Source of the DNA: Streptomyces sp. AV19
GTDB lineage: Bacteria > Actinomycetota > Actinomycetes > Streptomycetales > Streptomycetaceae
Length of the DNA stretch: 48,113 nt
Reading direction: 5' to 3'
NCBI RefSeq assembly: GCF_015999245.1
Contig: NZ_JAEAMR010000010.1
Location: 840,187-888,299 of the forward strand
Shown: piece by piece, positions 15,259 to 23,262 of the stretch
Position numbering within the stretch: the stretch's first letter is position 1
How the letters are laid out: every line of letters begins with the position of its first letter
Position numbers and translations under genes: made by a program
The notes under the pieces: model-generated
What the model saw: the letters and a program-made list of their open reading frames with translations, nothing else
The model's database searches: none
What the model was told of the DNA's origin: nothing

Positions 15259-16872
15259 TCACGCCCCGTGCCGCTCCCAGAAGGCGCAGTGGTGAGCCGC
15301 GGAGGCGTCGGACGGCCGGGTCCCGTCCGGCCCCGGGGCCAGCGTCAGGACCTTCGGCGATGGGCCGCGCAGCAGCGGCCACCGCGGCGCGCCGGGCGCG
15401 CGCGGCACGGAGGCGTGGGCGAAGCCCGCCCAGTAGCCGGTCATCCGCTCGGAGAGCGCGCGCTGGGGAGCGGTGAAGGGCGCCGGGATGTCGAAGAGGT
15501 ACGGCAGCTCGAAGGCGTGGGCGGACCCGTAGGGCAGCTCGGGGACGTCGGGCAGACCGAAGACGTTCGGCGCCGCGGGGTCGTGGAACTCGTACCCGTA
15601 CACCGGCGCCCGCGCCGCCAGCGCGCGGCCGGACCGCAGCGTGGTGCAGGTCCAGGAGCGGTCGGTGAGGACGCTGGCCCAGGCGGCGGCGGGCGTCGCG
15701 AACGCGCGGGCCGGGTACAGCGCCTCCACGTCCCCGGCCGCCGGCCCGAAGGAGGTCCGCAGCCGCGCCCGGTACTGCTGCTCGGTGCGGACGGGGTGCG
15801 CGGCGAGGGACTGGGCGACGAAGTAGCGCATCTCGTCGTGGTTGGTGCCCAGGACGACCGGCATCCGCCGGAAGCGGCCCCGCTCCAGGGCCCGGCCCGG
15901 CTCCTCGGGCAGCTGCCCGTCGCCCCAGGCGACGACGGAGAACGCGTGCATCAGCTCCGGCGTGGCCAGCTTCCGCGCCGGCAGCGCCCGCAGGCAGGCG
16001 AGCGCCCCGGCCCGGTCGTCGCAGCCCAGCCTCCGCGCGGCCCGGGCGCCCTCGGCGCGGACGTCGTCCCGCCGGGCCCAGGGGGTCCACGCGGGGAGGG
16101 CGGGGTCGACGGCGCCCGGCGGCATGCTCGTACGGCAGGAGCCGCTCTGCAGCACGGCCTGCCGGAAGAGCCCGGCGGCCTGCGGCGAGACCAGCTGGGC
16201 GCAGGCGCTCAGCGCCCCGGCCGACTCGCCGGCCAGCGTGACCCGGCCCGGGTCGCCGCCGAAGCGCCGCGCGTTGTCCCGCACCCAGCGCAGGGCCGCC
16301 CGCTGGTCGGCCAGCCCCACGTTCGAGGCGCCGGCCAACGCCGGGTGGCCGAAGAAGCCGAAGACGCCGAGCCGGTAGTTGACGGTCACCACCACGACGT
16401 CGCCACGGGCGGCCATCCGCCCGGCGGGGTAGTCGCCGCCCCAGCCCGTGATGAACGCGCCGCCGTGCACCCACACCACGACGGGCAGGCCGCGGCCGGC
16501 GGCGCGCCCCGCCGGCCGGGTGACGTTGAGGTACAGGCAGTCCTCCGAGCCCATCGACGCGCCCGTGACCAGATCCGCCTGGGCGCACCGCGCCCCGGGC
16601 GCCCCGGCGTCGCGCACGCCCTGCCACGGCCGGGCGGGTACGGGGTCGTGCCAGCGCAGCCGGCCGGTGGGCGGCTGGGCGAAGGGGATGCCCCCGAAGG
16701 TGTCGTACGTGCCGTGGGAGCGGCCGCGCACGTCGCCCTGCGCGGTGCGCACCACCGGGTCGGCCGGCGGCGCGGCGCCCGCGGGGGAGGCGGTCAGGAG
16801 GGAGGCGAACAGGGCGGCGAGCGCGGTCACCAGGGCGGGAAGGCCCGGTGAGGTGGCTCGGGGGTGCGGCAT
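15259..16872 (-). CDS. Secreted type-B carboxylesterase/lipase
   Basis: This 537-residue alpha/beta hydrolase has an N-terminal signal peptide (about residues 1-33, ending SPAGA/AP). Hallmarks are FGGIPFAQPPTGRLRW, SEDCLYLNV, the oxyanion-hole HGGAF (136-140), NYRLGVFGF, the nucleophile elbow GESAG (Ser217), NHDEMRYF with the acidic triad residue, and YGSAHAFELPYLF with the catalytic His. It would hydrolyse carboxylic esters outside the cell. The ATG at 16872 has AAGGAG 8 bases upstream. Its stop overlaps a possible ligase start, and the FtsW-like gene ends 90 bases upstream, so the three minus-strand genes may be one transcript. Confidence 0.92.
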   Translation of the reverse strand: MPHPRATSPGLPALVTALAALFASLLTASPAGAAPPADPVVRTAQGDVRGRSHGTYDTFGGIPFAQPPTGRLRWHDPVPARPWQGVRDAGAPGARCAQADLVTGASMGSEDCLYLNVTRPAGRAAGRGLPVVVWVHGGAFITGWGGDYPAGRMAARGDVVVVTVNYRLGVFGFFGHPALAGASNVGLADQRAALRWVRDNARRFGGDPGRVTLAGESAGALSACAQLVSPQAAGLFRQAVLQSGSCRTSMPPGAVDPALPAWTPWARRDDVRAEGARAARRLGCDDRAGALACLRALPARKLATPELMHAFSVVAWGDGQLPEEPGRALERGRFRRMPVVLGTNHDEMRYFVAQSLAAHPVRTEQQYRARLRTSFGPAAGDVEALYPARAFATPAAAWASVLTDRSWTCTTLRSGRALAARAPVYGYEFHDPAAPNVFGLPDVPELPYGSAHAFELPYLFDIPAPFTAPQRALSERMTGYWAGFAHASVPRAPGAPRWPLLRGPSPKVLTLAPGPDGTRPSDASAAHHCAFWERHGA

Positions 16873-16962
16873 GCTGACGCTCCTTCGGCGGGAGGCGGGC
16901 AACCTGGTCCTGCCGACAGGATGCCCGGCGTCCCGCGGCGGGCCGACACCGCCCCCCGCGCT

Positions 16963-18372
16963 CTACTCCCTTTGCGCGGGCGCCCGTTCGCGCCCGGCGG
17001 CGTCGCTGATCCTGAGCAGCAGGGCGATCATGAGCCAGTTGGCCACCAGCGAGGAGCCGCCCTTGGCGAGGAAGGGCAGGGCCTTGCCGGTCAGCGGGAT
17101 GAGCCCGAGCACGCCGCCGGCCACCACGAAGACCTGGAGCGCCAGCGCCGCCGCGAGGCCGACGGCGAGCAGCTTGCCGAACGGGTCGCGCGAGCGCAGC
17201 GCCACGCTCAGGCCGCGCTGGACGAGCAGCGCGTAGAGCAGCAGCACCGCCATCACCCCGGCGAGCCCGAGCTCCTCGCCGACGGTGGTGAGGATGAAGT
17301 CGCTGCGGCCCGCGAAGCCGATCAGCTCGGGGTGGCCCTGGCCGAGGCCCGTGCCCGTCACCCCGCCGCTGCCGAAGCCGAAGAGCGCCTGCGCGGCCTG
17401 GTCGGAGATCAGGCCCGGGGGCCGCTGCTCCTTGGGCAGGTAGATGTCGAAGGGGTGCAGCCAGGCGACGATGCGGCCCTTGACGTGCGGCTCCGTCGAA
17501 CCGACGGCGGCGGCCCCGACGGCGGCCATCAGCAGGCCGCAGACGACCCAGCTGGTGCGCTCGGTGGCCGCGTAGAGCATCACCACGAACAGCCCGAAGA
17601 AGATCAGCGAGGTGCCGAGGTCACGCTCCAGGACCAGGACCATCAGGCTCAGCACCCACACCGCGAGGATGGGCGCGAGCTGCCGGCCGGGCGGCAGGCG
17701 GAAGCCGAGGACCTTGCGGCCGGTGAAGGCGAGGGCGTCGCGGTGGGTGACCAGGTAGCCCGCGAAGAAGATCGCGATCATGGTCTTGACGAACTCGCCG
17801 GGCTGGAAGGACAGCGGCCCGAGGAAGATCCAGCGCTTGGCGCCGTAGGTGTCCCCGGGGAAGGCCGCGGGCGCCATCAGCAGCACCAGGGCGACGGCCA
17901 TCGTGAGGTAGATGTAGCGCCGGAGCCATCGATGATCCCGGAGCACCAGCAGGACGCCCACGCAGACGGCGACGCCGATGACGGTCCACAGCAACTGGCC
18001 GGAGGCCGTGCCGGGCGACTCGTACCGCTTGGCGTAGGCGAAGTCCAGCCGGAACAGCAGCACGAGCCCGATGCCCGACAGCAGGGTCGCGATGGGCAGG
18101 ATCAGCGGGTCGGCGTCGGGCGCCCAGCGGCGCAGCACCAGGTGCGGCACCAGGGCCAGGCAGACCATGCACCCGGCGAAGCCCGCGAGCCGGGGCGGGA
18201 TCTCACCGGTGGTCGACAGCCCCGCGTAGAGGTAGCCGAAGGTGCTGATGAGCACGGCGAGGCAGAGCAGCAGGGCCTCGCGCAGGCGGCGCCGTCCGCG
18301 GGCCGGGGACGGGGCGGGCGCCTCGCCGCCGTCGGCCTCCGCGCGCACGGGTTCCACGGTCACATCCGTCAT
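16963..18372 (-). CDS. FtsW/RodA/SpoVE family (SEDS) protein
   Basis: This 469-residue polytopic membrane protein has about 12 helices after a charged, proline-rich 30-residue cytoplasmic tail. SEDS hallmarks are GAKRWIFLGPLSFQPGEFVKTM, LVLERDLGTSLIFFG, QALFGFGSGGVTGTGLGQG, DFILTTVGEELGLAG and the C-terminal LTGKALPFLAKGGSSLVAN. SEDS proteins polymerise lipid II glycan strands with a partner class-B PBP. No PBP or division gene is adjacent, so it is one of the additional SEDS copies of Streptomyces, and whether it serves growth or sporulation cannot be told. The ATG at 18372 has GGAG 10 bases upstream. Confidence 0.93.
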   Translation of the reverse strand: MTDVTVEPVRAEADGGEAPAPSPARGRRRLREALLLCLAVLISTFGYLYAGLSTTGEIPPRLAGFAGCMVCLALVPHLVLRRWAPDADPLILPIATLLSGIGLVLLFRLDFAYAKRYESPGTASGQLLWTVIGVAVCVGVLLVLRDHRWLRRYIYLTMAVALVLLMAPAAFPGDTYGAKRWIFLGPLSFQPGEFVKTMIAIFFAGYLVTHRDALAFTGRKVLGFRLPPGRQLAPILAVWVLSLMVLVLERDLGTSLIFFGLFVVMLYAATERTSWVVCGLLMAAVGAAAVGSTEPHVKGRIVAWLHPFDIYLPKEQRPPGLISDQAAQALFGFGSGGVTGTGLGQGHPELIGFAGRSDFILTTVGEELGLAGVMAVLLLYALLVQRGLSVALRSRDPFGKLLAVGLAAALALQVFVVAGGVLGLIPLTGKALPFLAKGGSSLVANWLMIALLLRISDAAGRERAPAQRE

Positions 18373-18640
18373 GTTGATCGGCTCCGGCCGTGGAACACGC
18401 AGAAAACCCGGTCCGGCTCAAGATTCCTCGGCAATCCGGTGCGTCCCGTCTCATCCTCGACATTTGATATCTGCACGCCACCAGCGTCACATATCCGACA
18501 TGGAGGACTGTCGTCCGGCGCTCCGTGGTAGCGGTGCGTCATGGCGCGGCGCCCGAAGGTGATGTCCGTAACCGCCCGAGGGTGCGGTGAGTTGACCCCA
18601 GGGCAGCGCGCCCCGCGACACCGGAACAGGAGAGTGGTTC

Positions 18641-18970
18641 ATGAGCAAGCGCCAGAAGGGCCGCAGGCACCGCAGGGTCAACCGCACCCCGAGGCCGGTC
18701 GGCCCGTCCCGCCCGCGCACCCGCCCCGGGCCGGAGCGGACCGTCGTCCCCGACCTGAGCCGGCACACGGCCAGGACGTGGGACGGCCTGTGCTCCTACG
18801 GGGCGGGGGGCGCGTCCGTCGAGGACCTGTGCGCCGCGGTCGGCTATCAGCCGCGCACCATCCTCAAGCACGTCGCCGGGCTCGCCGGGCAGGGGCTGGT
18901 GGAGCAGCGCGGGGACCGCTGGTACGCGCGGAGCGGGGCGGGAGCGCTCGCGGCGGCGCAGGGCGGCTGA
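18641..18970 (+). CDS. Small winged-helix-like DNA-binding protein
   Basis: This 109-residue protein has a very basic N-terminal tail (about 30 residues rich in Arg/Lys/Pro), then a helix-turn-helix of winged type at about residues 47-95: ASVEDLCAAVGYQPRTILKHVAGLAGQGLVEQRGDRWYA. The layout suggests a small nucleic-acid-binding protein; no target is known. The ATG at 18641 follows AGGAGAG. The 268-base divergent region from the FtsW-like gene (18373-18640) carries no repeat family member and should hold both promoters. Confidence 0.72.
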   Translation: MSKRQKGRRHRRVNRTPRPVGPSRPRTRPGPERTVVPDLSRHTARTWDGLCSYGAGGASVEDLCAAVGYQPRTILKHVAGLAGQGLVEQRGDRWYARSGAGALAAAQGG

Positions 18971-19058
18971 CGGTCCGTCGGCCCGGCTCCGTCATCCGCA
19001 CGGGTGAATACCCATGATCCTATGCGGTGTTGAGGTCCGATGATCTACTCTCGCCCGC

Positions 19059-19268
19059 ATGCCGGACATGGATGAGATCATCGGACGGATCCGCCGTGAC
19101 ATGGACTCGCAGCTGCGCAAGCGGGCACGCCGGGCCCTCGGCGAGGGGGTGGACCGGGCCGGCTGGGCCGCCGCCGGGCCGGACGCGCCCGCGGCGGCCG
19201 GAGCCGCCGCGGGACCTTCCGCTCCCGGCCCGGCCGACGAGGGGCCCGCGCCCGCCCGCCCGCGCTGA
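19059..19268 (+). CDS. Small hypothetical protein (69 aa)
   Basis: The N-terminus MPDMDEIIGRIRRDMDSQLRKRARRALGEG forms a plausible amphipathic helix, followed by an Ala/Pro/Gly-rich tail. No family is recognised. No clear ribosome binding site precedes the ATG. Its stop codon forms the start of a hairpin shared with the convergent SPW gene, which favours it being a real transcription unit. Moderate to low certainty. Confidence 0.42.
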   Translation: MPDMDEIIGRIRRDMDSQLRKRARRALGEGVDRAGWAAAGPDAPAAAGAAAGPSAPGPADEGPAPARPR

Positions 19269-19301
19269 CGCGCCCGGCGGGCGGCGCGGACCGCCGCGTC
19301 A
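19266..19301. terminator. Hairpin spanning both stop codons of convergent small genes
   Basis: TGACGCG (19266-19272) and CGCGTCA (19295-19301) are perfect arms, and the TGA in each arm is the stop codon of the gene on that strand. An inner GCGG/CCGC pairing extends the stem. It probably terminates both genes. Confidence 0.45.
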
Positions 19302-19736
19302 CCGCCGGGTCCGGGCCCGGTTCACACCCATTCCGGCCAGGGCGAGCGCGGTCACGCAGCAGACGGCGCCGACGATGACGTTGCTGACGTTGGCGGCCGT
19401 CCCGAAGGAGTGCCCGGCCACGACCCAGGGCGAAATGATCGTCCAGACCCCCACGCCCAGGGCGGCCCAGCTCATGGAGTGCGTGCGTTCGTACGCGGAA
19501 CCGAAGCCGCCGACCAGCAGGGCGAAGGCGATTCCGGTGATCAGGTTGTTGGCGGTCAGGGTGGACACGCCGTTGAAGCCCACGATCCAAGGGGAGGCGG
19601 CCAGGTAGACGCCGCACAACAGGGCGAGCGCCTCGACGGCCTGGGCGGCGGGGAGCGCCGTCGTCTCCTCCGAATGGGCGCGGAGCGCCATGATGTCCGG
19701 GTGCTGCTCGATCCGGGGTGACGTTGGGGCGGTCAC
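19299..19736 (-). CDS. SPW repeat-containing membrane protein
   Basis: This 145-residue protein has four hydrophobic segments and two copies of the SPW motif (YLAASPWIVGF and WTIISPWVVAG), the hallmark of the SPW repeat family; function is unknown. The GTG at 19736 is selected because GGAAGG lies upstream and it gives a short cytoplasmic N-terminus; more upstream codons read through the AT-rich promoter region. It is convergent with the 69-residue ORF and divergent from the 71-residue ORF. Confidence 0.88.
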   Translation of the reverse strand: MTAPTSPRIEQHPDIMALRAHSEETTALPAAQAVEALALLCGVYLAASPWIVGFNGVSTLTANNLITGIAFALLVGGFGSAYERTHSMSWAALGVGVWTIISPWVVAGHSFGTAANVSNVIVGAVCCVTALALAGMGVNRARTRR

Positions 19737-19792
19737 GTCAGCCACCTTCCTTCCACACGGGGAACTGGAGAGTCGGACCTTCTTGCAGTTTA

Positions 19793-19824
19793 ACCTCATT
19801 AGGTCTTAATTCACCCGAATGAGG
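19793..19824. promoter_or_regulatory. AT-rich palindromic promoter region of the SPW gene
   Basis: ACCT-CATT-AGGT (19793-19804) is a perfect inverted repeat. CCTCATT (19794-19800) also pairs with AATGAGG (19818-19824) across 17 bases. This is one of the few AT-rich islands in the window and probably holds the SPW promoter with an operator. Confidence 0.35.
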
Positions 19825-19972
19825 GCGAATGGTCCGATCTGATGGCGTGCGATGCGCCGGGGGCGTACCGGACGGGTGTGCGGGGAAGGGTGTTCTTTCA
19901 GGGGCCGGTGCCCTTTCCGGCTCCGAGCCCCGGAACGGCACCGCACGGCTCGTCAGGGGGAGGTACCACCTC

Positions 19973-20188
19973 ATGGAACAGCCCGCAGCACAGGAAGAGC
20001 TCCTGTCGGAGCGCTTACCGGGCCTCGGCGACGGGCCGGCCCGTCCCGCGTCCGCCCTCGGGGACCCGGCGCGCGGCGAGCCCGAAACCCCCGTGTCCGA
20101 CGGCCTCGACGCCGTCGACATCTTCCGGGCCTTCCGCGCCTTCGGCGACGAGGACGACGAACCGCACATCGTCCGCGGCATCGACTGA
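19973..20188 (+). CDS. Small acidic hypothetical protein (71 aa)
   Basis: The product starts MEQPAAQEELLSERL, is rich in Pro, Asp and Glu, and ends FRAFGDEDDEPHIVRGID with a duplicated FRAF. No family is recognised. The ATG at 19973 is preferred over an upstream GTG in the same frame because GGGGGAGGT lies upstream and the extension has no protein-like character. It lies 137 bases before the glycosyltransferase and may share its transcript. A peptide-precursor role was considered, but no modification enzyme is adjacent. Confidence 0.55.
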   Translation: MEQPAAQEELLSERLPGLGDGPARPASALGDPARGEPETPVSDGLDAVDIFRAFRAFGDEDDEPHIVRGID

Positions 20189-20325
20189 CCGCACGGCCCG
20201 CACGGCCTGTGTGACCCGTGCGGCTCGGGAACCCGCCGGGCGGCAGTCCCAACGCTCACGCGTCGTTCCCCGGGCGGAAAGATCCCCGTGGCCCGCGCCA
20301 CGCCCCCGCTGTGGACAACAGCGAT

Positions 20326-21351
20326 ATGCGCGTCGCCATCGTCACCGAATCGTTTCCGCCCGATGTCGGCGGCGCCGCCCACTGGGTCCGGCAGACCGTC
20401 CGGCATCTGGAGCGGCGCGGCCATGAACCGCTCGTCCTGGTGCCCGCGGGCCGCCGCCGGGGCAGGTGCGACGACAGTGCGGCGACCGAGGGGTGGCCGG
20501 GGGTGGTCCGGACCGGCGGGTGGCGCCTCGCGAAGGCGCTCGCGGCGCACCGGCCCGATGTCGTGCACGTGACCGCGCCGCGCGCGCTCGGGGCGCGTGG
20601 GGTGGCGGCGGGTGCCCGGCTCGGCGTTCCTGTGGTGGCCGTCCGGCGGGCCGTCCCCGCGCGCCCGGCCGGCCCGGCGGCCAGTCTGACCCTTGCGCCG
20701 TCCGTCGCGGCGGCCCACGCTCTGACCGGGCGCGGCGTGCCGCGGGTGCGGCCGTGGCCGCCCGGGGTGGACCCCGAGCGGTTCCACCCCCGCCACCGCG
20801 ACCTCGAACTGCGCCGTGCGCTGGCGCCCGGCGGGGAGCTGATCGTCGGTTACGTCGGCCGTCTCGTCCCGGAGAAGCGGCTGGACCTGCTGGAGCCGGT
20901 CTGTGCGCTGCCCGGTGTGCGGCTCGTGGTCACGGGCGACGGGCCGTACGCGGGGGTGCTGCGCGGGGTGCTGCCGGGGGCGCGCTTCCTCGGGTGCCGC
21001 ACGGGCTCCGAACTCGCCCGGATCCACGCGTCGTTGGATGTCTTTGTGCATCCCGGGCCGCCCGGGGGCTCTTCCCTGGGCGTGCGGGAGGCGCTGGCCA
21101 GTGGTGTGCCGGTGATCGCTCCGGCGACGGGGGATCCCGGCGATCCCGTTCGGCACGGCCGGACCGGCCTGCATGTCGGGTACGGGGATGCGCAGGCGTT
21201 GCGGGACGCGGTGTTGACGCTGGAGGCGGGGAGAGGGCGGCGGGCGGAGTTCGGGATGGCGGGGAGGGAGGGGGTGGTGGGGCGGACGTGGGAGGTGGTG
21301 GGGGATCAGTTGTTGGGTTACTACGGGGAGGTGGGGGTTTCTGTGGGGTAG
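20326..21351 (+). CDS. GT4-family glycosyltransferase
   Basis: This 341-residue GT-B glycosyltransferase begins MRVAIVTESFPPDVGGAAH, typical of PimB/MgtA-like GT4 enzymes of actinobacteria. The C-terminal domain has GYVGRLVPEKRLDLL, LVVTGDGPY and EALASGVPVIAPATGDPGDPVRHGRTGLHV. The first Glu of the usual EX7E motif is absent: the segment reads PPGGSSLGVREALASG. The donor-binding site may therefore differ from typical members. It is also shorter than the usual 370-400 residues. The ATG at 20326 is chosen by homology; no ribosome binding site is visible. The last ~100 bases are unusually G-rich. Confidence 0.85.
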   Translation: MRVAIVTESFPPDVGGAAHWVRQTVRHLERRGHEPLVLVPAGRRRGRCDDSAATEGWPGVVRTGGWRLAKALAAHRPDVVHVTAPRALGARGVAAGARLGVPVVAVRRAVPARPAGPAASLTLAPSVAAAHALTGRGVPRVRPWPPGVDPERFHPRHRDLELRRALAPGGELIVGYVGRLVPEKRLDLLEPVCALPGVRLVVTGDGPYAGVLRGVLPGARFLGCRTGSELARIHASLDVFVHPGPPGGSSLGVREALASGVPVIAPATGDPGDPVRHGRTGLHVGYGDAQALRDAVLTLEAGRGRRAEFGMAGREGVVGRTWEVVGDQLLGYYGEVGVSVG

Positions 21352-21384
21352 GGGTGCCTCGGAACCTCCCCCAGAGGGGGCACC

Positions 21385-21432
21385 CCTCAAGCGCCGGACG
21401 GGCTGAATGATCAGCCCGTCCGGCGCTTGAGG
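21385..21432. terminator. Repeat-core palindrome, copy 1, between glycosyltransferase and pxpC
   Basis: A perfect 22-bp inverted repeat (21385-21406 and 21411-21432) with an ATGA loop is made of two opposed copies of the core CGTCCGGCGCTTGAGG. It lies between two convergent genes and fits a bidirectional terminator. A second copy lies 268 bases further on. Confidence 0.7.
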
Positions 21433-21652
21433 ACGAACGCGGCGCAGCCGCGTTGCCCCCCCCCGGGGCGCGCGAGAAACGGTTCTGGGGGAGGGTCCGG
21501 GGCAAACCACCCCCCCCCCCCCCCCAAAACCCCCCCCCCCCGGGGGGGTGCTTGCGTCGGTTTTGTTGTGTTTAGTGTTGGGTGTTGATTGGGGTCCTTG
21601 GGGGTTTCCTGGGGGGGGGGGGGGCCCCGGACCCTCCCCCAGAGGGGGCACC

Positions 21653-21700
21653 CCTCAAGCGCCGGACGGGCTGAATGATCAGCCCGTCCGGCGCTTGAGG
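21653..21700. terminator. Repeat-core palindrome, copy 2, downstream of pxpC
   Basis: The same perfect 22-bp inverted repeat with ATGA loop recurs here (21653-21674 and 21679-21700), 75 bases from the pxpC stop. It would terminate pxpC transcription on the minus strand. Confidence 0.65.
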
Positions 21701-21775
21701 ACGAACGCGGCGCAGCCGCGTTGCCCCCCCGCGGAGCGCGCGAGAAACGGTTCTGGGGGAGGGTCCGGGGCAAAC

Positions 21776-22639
21776 TCACCCCCGCGCCACCACAAACCGC
21801 ACCACCACCCCCGCCCCCGCCTGCCCCGCCCCCGCCAGTGCCGACTCCGGGACCACCCCGATCACCGGGTACCCGCCCGTCGTCGGGTGGTCCGCGAGGA
21901 AGACCACCGGGTGCCCGTCCGGCGGCACCTGGACCGCGCCCAGCACCATTCCCTCGCTGGGGAGTTCGCCGTCGGTCGTGCGCTTCAGCGCGGGGCCCTC
22001 CGTGCGCAGGCCGATGCGGTTGCTCGCCGGGGAGACCCGGAAGCGGCCGCCCGCCAGGGCGGCCGGCGTGCCCGGGGCGAACCAGTCGTCCCGCGGGCCG
22101 GGAACCAGCGGCAGGACGAGTTCGCCGACGGGCGGCCCGGCCGAGGGGACCGCGTCCGCCGCGGCCGGCGGCCCGCAGGGGGCGCCCAGCGGCAGGACCG
22201 CCCCGTCGGCGAGCGGCTCGGGCCCGAGGCCGGAGAGCAGGTCGCGCGAGCGGCTGCCGAGTACGGGCGGCACGTCCACGCCGCCCGCGAACGCGACGTA
22301 GCCGCGCAGCCCCGCGCTCGCGGTCCCCACGTCGAGGACGGCGCCGGCGGGCAGCCGCACCGGGGCGCCCCAGGCGACGGGACGGCCGTCCGCCCGCACC
22401 GGGCAGGGTGCGCCGGTCACGGCCACCGTCACCGGCGAAGAGACACGCACGGCACATCCGTTGACCGTGGTCTCCAGGGTCGCGTGGCCGGCCGGGTTGC
22501 CGACGAGCCGGTTGGCCAGCCGGTGGGCGGGTCCGTCGAGGGCGCCGGAGCGCGGGACGCCGAGGTGGGCGAGGCCGGTCCGGCCCAGGTCCTGCACGGT
22601 CGTCAGCGCCCCGGCCCGGACGACCGTCAGGGCGCTCAC
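21776..22639 (-). CDS. pxpC: 5-oxoprolinase subunit C (biotin-dependent carboxyltransferase-like)
   Basis: This 287-residue protein is of the PxpC/YbgK (KipA-like, urea-amidolyase-related) family. With PxpA and PxpB it hydrolyses 5-oxoproline (pyroglutamate) to glutamate using ATP, clearing a damage product of glutamine and glutamate. Family motifs are VVRAGALTTVQDLGR, GVPRSGALDGPAHRLANRLVGN, AVTGAP, SRSRDLLSGLG, SNRIGLRTEG and the C-terminal VFLADHPTTGGYPVIG. The GTG start overlaps the pxpB stop (GTGA, 22636-22639), so translation is coupled. It is the last gene of gntR-pxpA-pxpB-pxpC. Confidence 0.93.
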   Translation of the reverse strand: MSALTVVRAGALTTVQDLGRTGLAHLGVPRSGALDGPAHRLANRLVGNPAGHATLETTVNGCAVRVSSPVTVAVTGAPCPVRADGRPVAWGAPVRLPAGAVLDVGTASAGLRGYVAFAGGVDVPPVLGSRSRDLLSGLGPEPLADGAVLPLGAPCGPPAAADAVPSAGPPVGELVLPLVPGPRDDWFAPGTPAALAGGRFRVSPASNRIGLRTEGPALKRTTDGELPSEGMVLGAVQVPPDGHPVVFLADHPTTGGYPVIGVVPESALAGAGQAGAGVVVRFVVARG

Positions 22640-23262
22640 GGGAGCACCTCGAACCGCACCCGGCGCCCCGGCACCAGCAGCGCCGCCGGGTCCCGTCCGG
22701 CGTCCCACATCACGGCGTCCGTCCGTCCGATGAGCAGCCAGCCGCCGGGGGAGGAGCGCGGGTAGACGCCCGTGTACGCGCCGGCCAGCGCTACCGAGCC
22801 GGCCGGCACGGACGTGCGCGGAGTCGCCCGGCGCGGTACGTGCAACTCCTCCGGCAGGCCGGTCAGATAGCCGAATCCGGGCGCGAACCCGCAGAAGGCG
22901 ACCCGGAATTCGAGGGCGGAGTGGACGCGCGCCACCTCTTCCTCGGCGACCTGCCACAGCTCCGCGACCTCGGCCAGGTCGGCGCCGTCGTAGCGCACCC
23001 CGACGACCAGCGGTTCGCCCTCGGCGGGCGGCAGCGGTGGCACGGTCCACGTCGCGATCTCGGCGGCGAGGGCCGGGGGATCGGCGAGGCCGTCCAGCAG
23101 GACGGTGCGCGCGGCGGGGACGATCTCCGACACGGGCGGCAGCGCGCCCGCCTCCCGGCGGCGCAGCAGCTCGGCGTGGAGCGCCTGGGCCGCCGCGGTG
23201 TCCGCGACCTCGATCAGCAGGGCGTGCGGCCCCACGCGCAGGGGGCGTGGCGCGGTGCTCAC
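22636..23262 (-). CDS. pxpB: 5-oxoprolinase subunit B
   Basis: This 208-residue protein is of the PxpB/YbgJ (KipI-like) family, the cyclophilin-like partner that pairs with PxpC. Recognisable segments are VVGVRYDGADLAEVAELW, the conserved EFRVAFCGFAPGFGYLTGLP and VPAGSVALAGAYTGVYP, then SPGGWLLIGRT. Length and order fit the family. The GTG start overlaps the pxpA stop and the stop overlaps the pxpC start, both as GTGA, which suggests equimolar synthesis of the complex. Confidence 0.94.
   Translation of the reverse strand: MSTAPRPLRVGPHALLIEVADTAAAQALHAELLRRREAGALPPVSEIVPAARTVLLDGLADPPALAAEIATWTVPPLPPAEGEPLVVGVRYDGADLAEVAELWQVAEEEVARVHSALEFRVAFCGFAPGFGYLTGLPEELHVPRRATPRTSVPAGSVALAGAYTGVYPRSSPGGWLLIGRTDAVMWDAGRDPAALLVPGRRVRFEVLP

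Larger units (their letters stand above)
21352..21775. repeat. Duplicated palindromic repeat with homopolymer-rich centre
   Basis: There is no gene in these 424 bases. Two nearly identical units (about 21365-21500 and 21633-21776) share the CCTCCCCCAGAGGGGGCACC arm, the 22-bp palindrome and the AGAAACGGTTCTGGGGGAGG end. Between them lies an odd stretch with runs of 14 or more C, A4, G and a T-rich segment near 21550-21605, unlike any other DNA in the window. The middle may be low-quality assembly. Confidence 0.75.

Noticed and set aside
16864..18531. 555-residue plus-strand open frame opposite the SEDS gene
   Set aside because: It is His/Gln/Glu/Asp-rich, the antisense of a hydrophobic membrane protein, with no start signal.
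19973..20188. RiPP precursor peptide
   Set aside because: No modification enzyme, protease or ABC exporter is adjacent, and the C-terminus has no Cys/Ser/Thr-rich core.
21507..21630. Recombination or attachment site
   Set aside because: Homopolymer runs and flanking repeat copies point to an assembly problem; no integrase or tRNA gene is nearby.
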